Below are positions 26,634-34,976 of a DNA stretch of 64,000 nt, piece after piece; within the stretch, counting starts at the first letter, position 1, and each line of letters opens with the position of its first letter. The position numbers and the translations under genes are program-made. Under the pieces are notes generated by a model. It saw nothing but the letters and a program-made list of their open reading frames with translations, had not been told where the DNA came from and made no database searches. This DNA is from Auritidibacter sp. Marseille-P8566 (GTDB lineage Bacteria > Actinomycetota > Actinomycetes > Actinomycetales > Microbacteriaceae): assembly GCA_945895375.1 (NCBI GenBank), contig CAMDEE010000003.1, positions 117,342-181,341 on the forward strand. The letters are read 5' to 3'.

Positions 26634-26740
26634 GCTTATTCACCTTTCTATATCCTTTACTCCCCTAAACAAGGAAATAGAGTTCACACATCGCTTATGT
26701 CCCAGACTAGGTCAATCTGACAATCACAATCAGGGAATCT

Positions 26741-27631
26741 TTATTCAAGCCCTTCAATGATGTCAGCCACCTCAGTACTGAGCAGGCCGTAACAAACCTT
26801 CCATTGAATTGGAATATTCATGGTGCCTTCCAAAGCATCCACGCTGGTGCCAAAAGAGTTGGATGTTCCCCTGGCATATCCGATTCCTAGAAATCCTCCT
26901 CCGATAACCACTGCGTATCTTGAAGCAAGGTTGGTAACTACTGCTTTTGCCTCGTCCGACATTGGCGGCAACTCTGACCAGACGGGTGGAGTCTTGGGAT
27001 TCAAATAGATTGTGGGTGAATCCAATTCTGGCAAGGATACATAAACAAACAAGTGCAGGAATTGGTTCCATCCATTTTCAATCAAAGGCTTGCTGCTTGA
27101 GTCCCACCATTGGTGAGTCAAACCAAAAGCAACTTTAGGTTCCTGTTCATACTTCAAAGTGAAAGATGCCCTATAAATCGGTCCTCGATTTTTAGGGTTT
27201 ACTAAGCCGCCCGGGATTTTGTAGTTGAACGGCAAAAGCGCCAAGCCATTCTTTTCACACGCTTCTTCCAATCTCTTAACTTTGGCCCTGTATATCTTTC
27301 TCCCAGATATCCATAAGACAACAGAGACTATGCTCCAGATCAGAAATATCCAACCAAAATTGGCTCGAATCCAAGTTAAAACCGGGTCGTCAAAGTCTTG
27401 TGGGTTGTCTTGGCCAAAGGAAGCCAGCACCAAAACCGGGACAAGGGAGACAAACGCTAGTCCGATACCTCGCCCAACACGAACACCGTATTTTCCGTGG
27501 CGGTCGTAACCTTTCATAGTTTCTTGACCAGGATATTCGCCCGTTATAAAACTAAGGTCCAGTTTGCTGAACTGCATTCCCCGCAGAGTTTTCACGAGTT
27601 CATCGCGGTTACTTCTAGCCCCAATAGTCAT
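26741..27631 (-). CDS. Membrane protein of unknown function
   Basis: A 296-residue protein not assigned to a family. The N-terminal 50 residues are soluble. Two adjacent TM helices follow (about 54-74 and 92-112), then a cytoplasmic domain of about 180 residues. The soluble part has the aromatic-rich segments GLTHQWWDSSS and NQFLHLFVYVSLPELDSP, and a C-terminal RYAVVIGGGFLGIGYARG. The layout resembles DUF3137-like proteins, but I cannot confirm it. The gene is 107 bases upstream of the ECF sigma gene on the same strand. Confidence 0.7.
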   Translation of the reverse strand: MTIGARSNRDELVKTLRGMQFSKLDLSFITGEYPGQETMKGYDRHGKYGVRVGRGIGLAFVSLVPVLVLASFGQDNPQDFDDPVLTWIRANFGWIFLIWSIVSVVLWISGRKIYRAKVKRLEEACEKNGLALLPFNYKIPGGLVNPKNRGPIYRASFTLKYEQEPKVAFGLTHQWWDSSSKPLIENGWNQFLHLFVYVSLPELDSPTIYLNPKTPPVWSELPPMSDEAKAVVTNLASRYAVVIGGGFLGIGYARGTSNSFGTSVDALEGTMNIPIQWKVCYGLLSTEVADIIEGLE

Positions 27632-27693
27632 GTCTAAAGCCTAGGCCTTTCAATGAAATAGAGATGTGATGCATCCATAACAAAACTTTGAGT

Positions 27694-27735
27694 CTCGAAC
27701 TATTCATTCGAGTTTGAACGCCTTTGACGTCAAAG
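27694..27735. promoter_or_regulatory. Inverted repeat and 14-bp palindrome between two unknown membrane-protein genes
   Basis: CTTTGACGTCAAAG (27722-27735) is a perfect 14-bp palindrome. CTCGAA/TTCGAG (27694-27712, 7-base loop) is a second inverted repeat. Both lie just after the stop codon of the 99-residue protein gene and upstream of the gene at 27631. They could be a dimeric regulator's operator plus a weak terminator. No regulator gene adjoins them. Confidence 0.4.
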
Positions 27736-27739
27736 CGAC

Positions 27740-28024
27740 TTAATTTGAGGACTGTGCTGCCTTACGTTGGCGATACCGATAGACAAAGAAAGTCAAGATG
27801 ATCATTGCGGCTGCAATACCTGCTATAACCAAAGCTACGCCCGCCATCGACTCGCTGTTACCAGCTGGAGGTTGGGGGCGAAGCAGGTAACCAAGTAACC
27901 CAAAAACGAAGGGCACCCCGAAGATTATGTACGAAATGATTGCAGACCACTTCTTACCAATAAGCGGAAGAATCAAAACAAGCCCAGCAAATACAAGAAG
28001 AATAACGAGAAAGCTCAAGTCCAT
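27740..28024 (-). CDS. Small membrane protein of unknown function
   Basis: About 94 residues from the ATG at 28024 (MDLSFLVILLVFAG); an upstream in-frame start at 28039 would add five residues. Three hydrophobic helices (about 2-22, 28-46 and 60-82) end in a basic, Gln-rich tail (YRYRQRKAAQSSN). No family is recognised. It stands between ssrA and the 296-residue membrane protein gene on the same strand. Confidence 0.6.
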   Translation of the reverse strand: MDLSFLVILLVFAGLVLILPLIGKKWSAIISYIIFGVPFVFGLLGYLLRPQPPAGNSESMAGVALVIAGIAAAMIILTFFVYRYRQRKAAQSSN

Positions 28025-28091
28025 AGTTGCCCCATTCAACGATCTGAAATAATTAAAGGAATTTTACTGTTGCCGTTCGGTTAAACGCAAA

Positions 28092-28111
28092 AACCCCTAT
28101 TTCTAGGGGTT
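28092..28111 (-). terminator. Intrinsic terminator of ssrA
   Basis: A perfect 8-bp stem AACCCCTA/TAGGGGTT around the loop TTTC is followed on the minus strand by TTTTTG. It begins 10 bases after the tmRNA 3' CCA end. Confidence 0.9.
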
Positions 28112-28121
28112 AATGCTTAAT

Positions 28122-28495
28122 TGGTGGAGATGGGGGGAATCGAACCCCCGTCCATGACATCGAAACGAACTCTTCTACGGGTGTAGCTTCACTAATGATT
28201 TTCTCGGCCACGGTTTTTGCATGAAGCGACTAAACCGACCAGCCCAGCCTGAGTAAAAGTCCCGAGAAGCCCTAAGGCGTAACTTCTCAGCAAGATTTCT
28301 AAATGACGCTAGGACCCAACACGAAATCTAATGTTGGACTAACGGACTTCGGGCTAGCGCTATTAAGCAGCTAGGGCGAAGTCAGTGCTCTTAGATTTAG
28401 CACTTATTTTTTGCAACGGACATTTACGTGTTGACGCTGCATTCACGACCCGCTTCTTTTCGCATCAAGATACCTTGTCGAAACCGATCATCCCC
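28122..28495 (-). ncRNA. ssrA: tmRNA
   Basis: Transfer-messenger RNA of about 374 nt that rescues stalled ribosomes with SmpB. On the minus strand the 5' end is GGGGATGATCGGTTTCGAC and the 3' end is a T-arm (GGGGGTTCGATTCCCCC) followed by ATCTCCACCA, so CCA is encoded. The tag frame reads AKSKSTDFALAA then TAA, with GCT as resume codon. ALAA is the degradation signal usual in Actinobacteria. smpB lies 100 bases upstream on the same strand. It is a one-piece, not a permuted, tmRNA. Confidence 0.96.
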
Positions 28496-28500
28496 ATATT

Positions 28501-28531
28501 TAGTTACCAATTACCCTTGCGGGCTAGACAA
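28501..28531 (-). promoter_or_regulatory. Putative ssrA promoter
   Basis: On the minus strand TTGTCT (28531-28526) and TAACTA (28506-28501) are 19 bases apart. The tmRNA 5' GGGG starts 6 bases after the second box. The spacing is slightly long. Confidence 0.45.
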
Positions 28532-28595
28532 CTCTAAAGCCATCTAGTTATAGAAACAACAGCTACTGGCTATTTATTCCCGTATTCACGAGAAA

Positions 28596-29069
28596 TTACC
28601 AGTCTTTGCCCTTAGTGGACATCGCTCTGGCAGCTTCTCTAGTGTCTTGCTGCTCTTTGAGGGTCTGACGCTTGTCGTATTCACGCTTACCCTTGGCCAG
28701 AGCTAGTTCAACCTTGGCTCTGCCATCTTTGAAGTAAAGAGACAGTGGAATCAAGGTGAAACCTGATTCTTTGATCTTGCCGGAAAGCTTATAGATCTCG
28801 GTTCTGTGCAGAAGAAGCTTGCGCTTTCTTCTGGTGTTGTGGTTATTCCAGGTGCCTTGGAAGTACTCAGGGATGTGGACATTCTCAAGCCAGGCTTCTC
28901 CGTTTTCGACGGTTGCATAGCCATCAACAAGGCTTGCTCGACCTTCGCGAAGAGATTTTACTTCTGTTCCGGTTAGGACAATGCCAGCCTCAAACACGTC
29001 TTCGATTGCGTAGTCGTGTCGGGCTTTACGATTAGTGGCAACTACCTTCTCGCCACGCTCTCTAGGCAC
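28596..29069 (-). CDS. smpB: SsrA-binding protein SmpB
   Basis: A 157-residue RNA-binding beta-barrel protein that delivers tmRNA to stalled ribosomes. Characteristic parts are [20 protein letters not shown], the [13 protein letters not shown] stretch, and the C-terminal basic helix [15 protein letters not shown]. The start is a GTG at 29069 with AGGAG 6 bases upstream. It lies between ftsX and ssrA, an order common in Actinobacteria. Confidence 0.97.
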   Translation of the reverse strand: MPRERGEKVVATNRKARHDYAIEDVFEAGIVLTGTEVKSLREGRASLVDGYATVENGEAWLENVHIPEYFQGTWNNHNTRRKRKLLLHRTEIYKLSGKIKESGFTLIPLSLYFKDGRAKVELALAKGKREYDKRQTLKEQQDTREAARAMSTKGKDW

Positions 29070-29094
29070 GATGTTCTCCTGAATAGATAAATAA

Positions 29095-29113
29095 TGTCTT
29101 GTATATCAAGACA
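29095..29113 (-). terminator. Small hairpin between ftsX and smpB
   Basis: TGTCTTG (29095-29101) and CAAGACA (29107-29113) form a perfect 7-bp stem with a 5-base loop. It lies after the ftsX stop codon, followed on the minus strand by ATTATTT. It is a possible weak terminator or stabiliser. Confidence 0.4.
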
Positions 29114-29129
29114 GCCAATCAGTCTAACT

Positions 29130-30044
29130 CTAAACGCGCAAATATCTTCTAATTGATGAGGCAGCAGCTATTGCTGCTAGTCCTGCTCCAACTAGAACTA
29201 GGCCAGGTAGCAGAGCTAGGGCATCGCCTAAACCAACGAAGGTTGTGAAAGGTAGTTGGGTGGCTAGGAAGCCTTGAACGAAGAACTGAACAATGCCGAT
29301 AATCGCTGCTCCTGACAGCAAGCTACCGATAACTCCTGCTACAACTCCCTCAAGGATGAACGGTAACTGGATATAGAAGTTACTAGCTCCAACTAATCTC
29401 ATGATTCCGATCTCACGTCTTCTCATCACTGCTGAGAGCCTGATGGTGGTTGAGATTAGCAGTGCTGCTGAGAAAAGCATCAAGCCAGCAATAGAGATGG
29501 CTGCAAGGCTAGCGATGTTGAGCATGCTGAAGATTTGATCTAGGTAGGTTCTCTGATCTTTGACTTCCTCAACACCGGCTAGGCCGTTGAAGCTTTCAAT
29601 GATGATTGGTGCCTGGTTAGGGTCTTTGAGGTTAACCCAGAAGGTTTCATTTAGCTGTTCAGGAGTTACATACTTAGCCACTGAGTTGTCTTTGAATTCT
29701 TTCTGAAAAGTTTCAAAGGCTTGCTGGTGGTTCTCGAAGTAATACTGCTCGATGTACGGGGCTAGGGTTGCTGATTCAAGTCTTTCAGTGATGGTTCCCT
29801 GAACATCTTTACTAGCTTCACCCTGAGGACATATCTCTTGAGGAGAAGTCTTAGTACAGAGGTAAATCGCTACCTGAGCTTTGTCATACCAGTAAGTTTT
29901 CATGGAACCGATTTGCTGCTGTAGTAACCCTGCAGTTCCAACAAAGGTAAGAGAAATAAAGGTAACCAGGATGACTGAGACAATCATGCTTAGGTTACGC
30001 CTAATGGCAATACCCATTTCACTGAATACGAAACTAAACCTCAT
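29130..30044 (-). CDS. ftsX: Cell division protein FtsX
   Basis: A 304-residue permease-like membrane protein. With FtsE it controls peptidoglycan hydrolases at the septum. It has a TM near residues 20-42, an extracytoplasmic domain of about 125 residues (with the QLNETFWVNLKDP motif), and three C-terminal TMs. The cytoplasmic loop SAVMRRREIGIMRLVGASN is diagnostic. It overlaps ftsE by 4 bases. Confidence 0.96.
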   Translation of the reverse strand: MRFSFVFSEMGIAIRRNLSMIVSVILVTFISLTFVGTAGLLQQQIGSMKTYWYDKAQVAIYLCTKTSPQEICPQGEASKDVQGTITERLESATLAPYIEQYYFENHQQAFETFQKEFKDNSVAKYVTPEQLNETFWVNLKDPNQAPIIIESFNGLAGVEEVKDQRTYLDQIFSMLNIASLAAISIAGLMLFSAALLISTTIRLSAVMRRREIGIMRLVGASNFYIQLPFILEGVVAGVIGSLLSGAAIIGIVQFFVQGFLATQLPFTTFVGLGDALALLPGLVLVGAGLAAIAAASSIRRYLRV

Positions 30045-30730
30045 CGTTCAAGCCCATAACCTGAACTGCGTTCATCTCTAACGATCTTGCCTTGGCTAAG
30101 TTCAACTACTCTTCTACGGCCTCTATCAACAATTCCAACATCGTGAGTTGCCATCACGATGGTAGTTCCAGATAGATTGATTCGCTCAAGTAAAGCCATG
30201 ATGCCTTCACTTGTTGCAGGATCTAGGTTTCCAGTTGGCTCATCGGCAAGAAGAATTGCTGGCTTATTCACGATGGCTCGAGCAAGAGCGATTCTTTGCT
30301 GTTCACCACCACTTAGCTCAGATGGCAGGCTGTTTGCTTTTTCTTCAAGACCTACAAGTCTTAGAACATCTGGAACCGCTTCAGCAATGAAACCTGCTGA
30401 TTTACCAATAACTTCTAAGCTGAAGGCTACGTTTTGAGCTGCTGTCTTATTAGGTAGCAATCTAAAGTCCTGGAAAACTACTCCCAGTTTTCTTCTGAAG
30501 TGCGGAACTCTTCTGGAAGGAATACCAACTAGGTTCTCCCCTAGAACATGGATGCTGCCACTAGTTGGCATATCTTCTCTAAGGATCATTCTCATCAGAG
30601 ATGACTTACCTGAACCAGAGGAACCAACTAGGAAGACGAACTCCCCTTTATCTATTTCAAGAGATACGTTATCGAGCGCTGCCCTTGGGGCACCGCGATA
30701 GGCCTTGGTTACTTGAGAAATAGAAATCAT
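30041..30730 (-). CDS. ftsE: Cell division ATP-binding protein FtsE
   Basis: A 229-residue ABC ATPase with Walker A GSSGSGKSS, the Q-loop GVVFQDFRLLP typical of FtsE, signature LSGGEQQR, Walker B ILLADEPTGNLD and ATHD. It starts the ftsEX-smpB-ssrA run, 60 bases after prfB. The coupling to ftsX by a 4-base overlap supports the assignment. Confidence 0.97.
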   Translation of the reverse strand: MISISQVTKAYRGAPRAALDNVSLEIDKGEFVFLVGSSGSGKSSLMRMILREDMPTSGSIHVLGENLVGIPSRRVPHFRRKLGVVFQDFRLLPNKTAAQNVAFSLEVIGKSAGFIAEAVPDVLRLVGLEEKANSLPSELSGGEQQRIALARAIVNKPAILLADEPTGNLDPATSEGIMALLERINLSGTTIVMATHDVGIVDRGRRRVVELSQGKIVRDERSSGYGLER

Positions 30731-30790
30731 TAGGTTTTTAGCCTAAATTGACTAGTGCCCTAGAGGGCTCTGATTGGCTGTGTGTCTTTA

Positions 30791-31897
30791 CTAAATGGTG
30801 CCTGTTTTACGCCATCTAATGCCTGCAGCAATGAAACCAGATAGGTCGCCGTCAAACACAGCATCAGGGTTATTCACTTCAAAGTTAGTTCTAAGGTCTT
30901 TCACCATTTGATATGGAGCTAAGACGTAGGAGCGCATTTGATCACCCCAGGAAGCAGTGGCATCTCCAGCAAGTTGTTTCTTAGTTGCTTCTTCTTCAGT
31001 TCTTCTGATTTCTAAAAGTCTTGATTGCAGAACTCTCATCGCTGAAGCTTTGTTCTGCAATTGGGATTTCTCATTCTGACAAGAAACCACAGTTCCAGTT
31101 GGAAGGTGCGTAATACGAACAGCAGAGTCTGTTGTATTAACCGATTGGCCACCAGGACCGGATGATCTAAAGACATCAACCCTGATGTCATTTTCTGGAA
31201 TATCAATCACATCGGTCTGCTCAATCAGTGGAACAACTTCAACTGCAGCAAAGCTTGTTTGTCTCTTACCAGCAGCATTGAATGGACTCATGCGAACAAG
31301 ACGGTGCGTGCCTGCTTCAACTGAGAGTTGACCATACGCGTAAGGAGCATCAATCTCAAACGTTGCTGACTTGATGCCAGCACCTTCAGCATGAGAGATG
31401 TCCAACACTTGAGCAGGCCATCCTTGCTTTTCTGAGTATCTCAAATACATTCTCATCAGCATCTCGGCAAAGTCGGTAGCGTCATCGCCACCAGCACCTG
31501 AACGAATAGTGATGATGGCAGCTCTTGAGTCATACTCACCATTGAGCAAGGTCTCTACCTCTTGCTCAGCAACAAGCTTTCTAAGTGCCTCAAGTTCGTT
31601 GGTTGCCTCAGTGGCAGCTGACTTATCTGATTCACTGTTAGCCAGTTCAATCAAAACCTCAAGATCATCTAAACGGCTAGCGATGCTGTTGATTCTGTTT
31701 ATCTGGGCTTGCTTTCTAGATAGTGCACTAGTGAGTTTTTGAGCCTTATCTGGGTCATCCCAAAGATTAGGGGCTTGAACATCTCTCTCTAGCTGCTCAA
31801 TCTCGGTTTCCAGCCTAGGTAGGTCGGTTACCTCAGCAATCGTGAGGAAGATTTCACGGATTTGCTTGATTTCAGCGGAGAGATCAAGGTCAGACAT
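30791..31897 (-). CDS. prfB: Peptide chain release factor 2
   Basis: A 368-residue class I release factor reading UGA and UAA. The anticodon-like tripeptide SPF lies in [11 protein letters not shown], and the catalytic GGQ in [13 protein letters not shown]. The reading frame is continuous from ATG to stop. The programmed +1 frameshift found in many bacterial prfB genes is absent, as is common in Actinobacteria. TAAACT lies 7 bases before the ATG and there is no Shine-Dalgarno sequence, suggesting a leaderless transcript. It is divergent from the MFS gene. Confidence 0.97.
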   Translation of the reverse strand: MSDLDLSAEIKQIREIFLTIAEVTDLPRLETEIEQLERDVQAPNLWDDPDKAQKLTSALSRKQAQINRINSIASRLDDLEVLIELANSESDKSAATEATNELEALRKLVAEQEVETLLNGEYDSRAAIITIRSGAGGDDATDFAEMLMRMYLRYSEKQGWPAQVLDISHAEGAGIKSATFEIDAPYAYGQLSVEAGTHRLVRMSPFNAAGKRQTSFAAVEVVPLIEQTDVIDIPENDIRVDVFRSSGPGGQSVNTTDSAVRITHLPTGTVVSCQNEKSQLQNKASAMRVLQSRLLEIRRTEEEATKKQLAGDATASWGDQMRSYVLAPYQMVKDLRTNFEVNNPDAVFDGDLSGFIAAGIRWRKTGTI

Positions 31898-31951
31898 GTT
31901 CTCTAGTTTAGGCGTGAGAAGGCCAATACTCCTTCGGCTTAGGACCTAGGC

Positions 31952-31957
31952 GATAAT
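31952..31957 (+). promoter_or_regulatory. -10 box of a leaderless promoter (MFS gene)
   Basis: GATAAT lies 6 bases before the ATG at 31964, with no ribosome-binding site in between. Transcription would begin at or next to the start codon. Confidence 0.5.
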
Positions 31958-31963
31958 GGGCTA

Positions 31964-33154
31964 ATGGCTTCAAGTGCAGAGTTCTCTAAACGCAAGTTAG
32001 TGCTACCTGTTTACCTGCCATCTTTCCTATTCTCTTCAGCCGAATTCGGAATCATTCCGAGTATCCCGGCCACCGCACTTTTACTAGGTGCAGATCTAGC
32101 AACCGCAGGTCTGATCACCGGTTTACTCATGATTGGAAGACTCGTCGCAGATCTACCTGCCGCCAAGCTAATTGACTTCCTCGGTGAACGAAGAGCCATG
32201 ATTGTTGCCGCCGCTGCTGGAGCTATTGGAATCCTGCCAAGCCTTTTTGCTGCCAACCTATTTATGCTCGGTGCCGGTGTCTTCATTGTTGGAGCAGGGT
32301 CTGCTGTTTTTGGTTTAGCAAGACTCTCCTGGATGACTGAGCATGTTCCTATCGCCATTAGAGCAAGAGCACTATCTGTTCTTGGTGGAATGTTTAGAGC
32401 AGGCTCATTTGTTGGTCCTTCATTAGCTGCTGGTGTGATTGCTTTATTCTCTGTTCAAGCTGTTTACTATCTGCCACTAATTCTTTGTGGTCTGGCAGCA
32501 ACAATCCTGCTGTTTGTTAGAGGCAGCGAAGATGTTGCTAAGAACAGTTCTTCCTTCAAAGACACCTTTGCAGTTGCAAGACGTGAGGGTAAGAAACTAG
32601 CAACTCTTGGAGTTGCGTCTTCTATTCTTAGCGCTCTTCGAGGAACCAGAATGATTGGTCTTCCACTTATTGCAGTTGCGCTAACCATTCCAACCGAACA
32701 GGCATCACTAATCATTGGTATTGCCGGAGCACTAGATTTCGCGATGTTCTACCTAAGTGGTCAAATCATGGATCGCTTTGGGAGATCTTTTGCTGCAGTG
32801 CCAACCCTTGCTGGTCTAGGTCTTGCGCACCTAATAGTAGGTATCGCAATCGATGCCAATACCTTCTTATTGCTTGCACTTCTTATGTCGCTAGCTAATG
32901 GAATAGGTAGCGGCGTGATCATGGTTCTAGGAGCTGATCTTGCCCCACCTGATAAACGCAGTGAGTTCCTAGCTTCATACCGACTGCTCGTGGACTTCGG
33001 TGATGCCGCAGCACCACTAGTTCTAGCCCCTATGGTTCTAGCAGTCGGGCTCACAGGAGCCATGGCAGGCTTTGGAATCCTGGGCTTTATCGGAGCAGGA
33101 CTTATGTATAAATACATTCCTGTTTACGCAGTATCTCCAAAGAAGAAGCCTTAG
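31964..33154 (+). CDS. Major facilitator superfamily permease
   Basis: A 396-residue MFS protein with about 12 TM helices. The loop 2-3 signature is visible as GRLVADLPAAKLIDFLGERR, and the equivalent in the second half is DRFGRSFAAVP. The substrate is unknown; the drug/sugar efflux-like subfamily cannot be narrowed further. It is divergent from prfB. Its TAG stop codon overlaps the stop codon of the Tad-cluster gene by 4 bases (TTAG). Confidence 0.9.
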   Translation: MASSAEFSKRKLVLPVYLPSFLFSSAEFGIIPSIPATALLLGADLATAGLITGLLMIGRLVADLPAAKLIDFLGERRAMIVAAAAGAIGILPSLFAANLFMLGAGVFIVGAGSAVFGLARLSWMTEHVPIAIRARALSVLGGMFRAGSFVGPSLAAGVIALFSVQAVYYLPLILCGLAATILLFVRGSEDVAKNSSSFKDTFAVARREGKKLATLGVASSILSALRGTRMIGLPLIAVALTIPTEQASLIIGIAGALDFAMFYLSGQIMDRFGRSFAAVPTLAGLGLAHLIVGIAIDANTFLLLALLMSLANGIGSGVIMVLGADLAPPDKRSEFLASYRLLVDFGDAAAPLVLAPMVLAVGLTGAMAGFGILGFIGAGLMYKYIPVYAVSPKKKP

Positions 33155-33549
33155 CGGGCTAAGGCCATCTCACAGATAGTCCTTGAAGCACTAACTTCTC
33201 TAAGTGGTGAAACCCACTCAGCACAAAAGACAACTCGAACCGTGTCTCCTGCCTCCAGACTTACTTGCCCTAGGCGAAGGCTAGGAAATGAATACTGAGA
33301 ACTAACAGCACTGAGTAAGTCTTGAGCAACAAATGCGACAGGCACGGTTTCTTCAAGCTGAAGTTTGGTTTTTACTGCAACTGCAAACTGCTCGGTGAAG
33401 TCAATCAGTTCTCTAGCGAATAGATACTGATGAACACTTGTGACAAGAGTTAGGACAACTAAACACAACAAGGCAACAAGAAAGACAAACCAAATCAGGG
33501 CCGTTCCTGCATCATCTCTAACCACCTTGAACACCAAATGCTTTCGCAT
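33151..33549 (-). CDS. Tad pilus cluster secreted subunit, TadG/TadE-like
   Basis: A 132-residue protein with a short N-terminal basic stretch, one TM helix (about 17-40, WFVFLVALLCLVVLTLVTSV), then an extracytoplasmic domain with two cysteines. The location and the DDAGTALIWFVFL start resemble the Rv3660c-region TadE-like proteins found last in actinobacterial Tad clusters. It overlaps the preceding gene by 32 bases. It is probably a minor pilin-like subunit. Confidence 0.75.
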   Translation of the reverse strand: MRKHLVFKVVRDDAGTALIWFVFLVALLCLVVLTLVTSVHQYLFARELIDFTEQFAVAVKTKLQLEETVPVAFVAQDLLSAVSSQYSFPSLRLGQVSLEAGDTVRVVFCAEWVSPLREVSASRTICEMALAR

Positions 33550-33880
33550 CTAAACCAGAGCCAGACAGTTCTAACCAGATCAGGGTCTTTGGAACAGAAC
33601 AGTTAGCTGAAACACAGTTCACTTCCACTGCTATTCGCTCTTCACTCCAAAGCCTGCTCGCTGACTGCAATCTAGATACTTCACCAAGAATGTCATTTGA
33701 GTTAGAGAGCAGATACGAACGCATAGAGTTTCGAGCGATGCCTTGAAGTTCTAGCACCTTGCGTTCTTGCTCAAGCATCTGAAACCCTAGGGTCAGCACT
33801 AAACCAAAAGCAACAACAGCGAAAGCTACTACCTCTATCAAAGTGCTGCCCTGATCTTCGAGTAACAACTTAGTTTTCAC
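33518..33880 (-). CDS. TadE-like minor pilin protein
   Basis: About 120 residues from the GTG at 33880. The longer frame to 33976 would overlap tadE by more than 100 bases. The GTG start overlaps the tadE stop by 11 bases. DQGSTLIEVVAFAVVAFGLVLTLGFQML is a type IV pilin-like N-terminal helix preceded by Gly-Ser. The outer domain has a cysteine pair (VNCVSANC). Start choice is inferred from the overlap pattern in this operon. Confidence 0.7.
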   Translation of the reverse strand: MKTKLLLEDQGSTLIEVVAFAVVAFGLVLTLGFQMLEQERKVLELQGIARNSMRSYLLSNSNDILGEVSRLQSASRLWSEERIAVEVNCVSANCSVPKTLIWLELSGSGLDAKAFGVQGG

Positions 33881-34241
33881 ACGATGCCCGAACTTCAATC
33901 GGAACTCTGATGAGCTCAGGCCAAAACGTAACTGTTCGCTGTATTTCTCGGCTCGTGAGAACAGAGCAAGAACCAAAGCGAGTATCAGTTATCAACTTGC
34001 TACTGGGTTCCTTCATTTGCCTATAGTTTTCAGCATCCATTGGTGAGAGATCGGCTAAGGCAGCGAATCTGGCTATGTCGAAACTTACCTGCTCCTGCAC
34101 TATGGCCGACTGGTATAAACCGAAGACCTCAAGCAGAGGAATGGCAAGAAGAGATGCAGGAACAACTAGCAATACAAACTCTGAAACTGCAGAACCACTT
34201 TCGCCCTTGAACCTAGATGACAACGACCTTGGAAACTGCAT
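33870..34241 (-). CDS. TadE family pilus assembly protein
   Basis: A 123-residue protein with the TadE pattern GESGSAVSEFVLLVVPASLLAIPLLEVFGLYQSA, a single membrane helix with the conserved glutamate, then a small outer domain. It overlaps the 3' end of the pilin gene by 29 bases and the next gene by 11, as expected of a translationally coupled Tad operon. Confidence 0.82.
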   Translation of the reverse strand: MQFPRSLSSRFKGESGSAVSEFVLLVVPASLLAIPLLEVFGLYQSAIVQEQVSFDIARFAALADLSPMDAENYRQMKEPSSKLITDTRFGSCSVLTSREIQRTVTFWPELIRVPIEVRASCEN

Positions 34242-34368
34242 TGTTGAACAAAGTTCTAAGTGCAGGACCGGCTACAGCCCAAAGCAGCACTACAAGTCCA
34301 GCTGTCATTAGTGTTATTAGAACCCAACCTGGCACATCGCCTTGCTCGGACATTATTTTGTTTTTCAT
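34213..34368 (-). CDS. Small Flp-pilin-like protein (51 residues)
   Basis: A short gene starting at the ATG at 34368, with AAGGAG 6 bases upstream on the minus strand. The product starts MKNKIMSEQGDVPGWVLITL, then has one hydrophobic helix (TAGLVVLLWAVAGP) and ends LFNNAVSKVVVI. It sits where the major Flp pilin belongs, between tadC and tadE. It lacks the canonical G/E processing site, the nearest candidate being EQGDVPG. It is probably the pilus subunit or an inner-membrane partner. Confidence 0.78.
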   Translation of the reverse strand: MKNKIMSEQGDVPGWVLITLMTAGLVVLLWAVAGPALRTLFNNAVSKVVVI

Positions 34369-34379
34369 TTCTCTCCTTG

Positions 34380-34976
34380 TTATAGAAAACTGCCTTGGAT
34401 TAAGGCAAGACTTGGATACAGGGCGAACATCACCGTGACGGGCAAGATAACGAAGACCATCGGAATCATCATCTTGGTTTCGTTCTTCCCCGCTTTGGCT
34501 AGAAGCTCTGTTCTTAGGGACGCTGTAGTGGACTGGACAAAGTCGCTCATCAGATCTGACAGTGCTGAACCATTGGTCAGAGCAACAGCAAGTTTGGTCG
34601 CTAGCTCTCTAACTGGTTCCGACTTAGATTCGACTGCCAGATTGGATAACTCAATCTGCAATAGAGCACCATGTTCAACATTTCTGATTACTCGTTCAAA
34701 TTCCGAAGAGACGTATCCCCTAGACCTACTCACAGCAATCCTCAGTGAAACATCTAATGACTCACCCGCACTAACCGCGAACCAAAGAATGGAAGCAAAG
34801 TCGGGTATCTCCATTAATGCAGCTAAGTGATTGAACTTACGTTTAACTGCTATTCGCTCTGTTACTTCTTCTCTGGGAGAAAGTCGTCGAGTCAGTTTCG
34901 ATGAACTAGATATTCCTAGACTCCAATACACTGCAAAAGCTGCCAGAACACTTGAGCCAATAGCTAGATACTGCAT
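34380..34976 (-). CDS. tadC: Tad pilus inner-membrane platform protein TadC
   Basis: A 198-residue type II secretion F-domain protein with an N-terminal TM, a cytoplasmic helical F domain (SAGESLDVSLRIAVSRS, ALTNGSALSDLMSDF) and two C-terminal TMs. The C-terminal TELLAKAGKNETKMMIPMVF is typical of TadC. Its ATG overlaps the tadB TGA by one base. It is shorter than proteobacterial TadC, as is usual in Actinobacteria. Confidence 0.87.
   Translation of the reverse strand: MQYLAIGSSVLAAFAVYWSLGISSSSKLTRRLSPREEVTERIAVKRKFNHLAALMEIPDFASILWFAVSAGESLDVSLRIAVSRSRGYVSSEFERVIRNVEHGALLQIELSNLAVESKSEPVRELATKLAVALTNGSALSDLMSDFVQSTTASLRTELLAKAGKNETKMMIPMVFVILPVTVMFALYPSLALIQGSFL

Noticed and set aside
30791..31897. 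Programmed frameshift in prfB
   Set aside because: The frame is continuous from the ATG through GGQ, and no in-frame UGA is present near codon 25.
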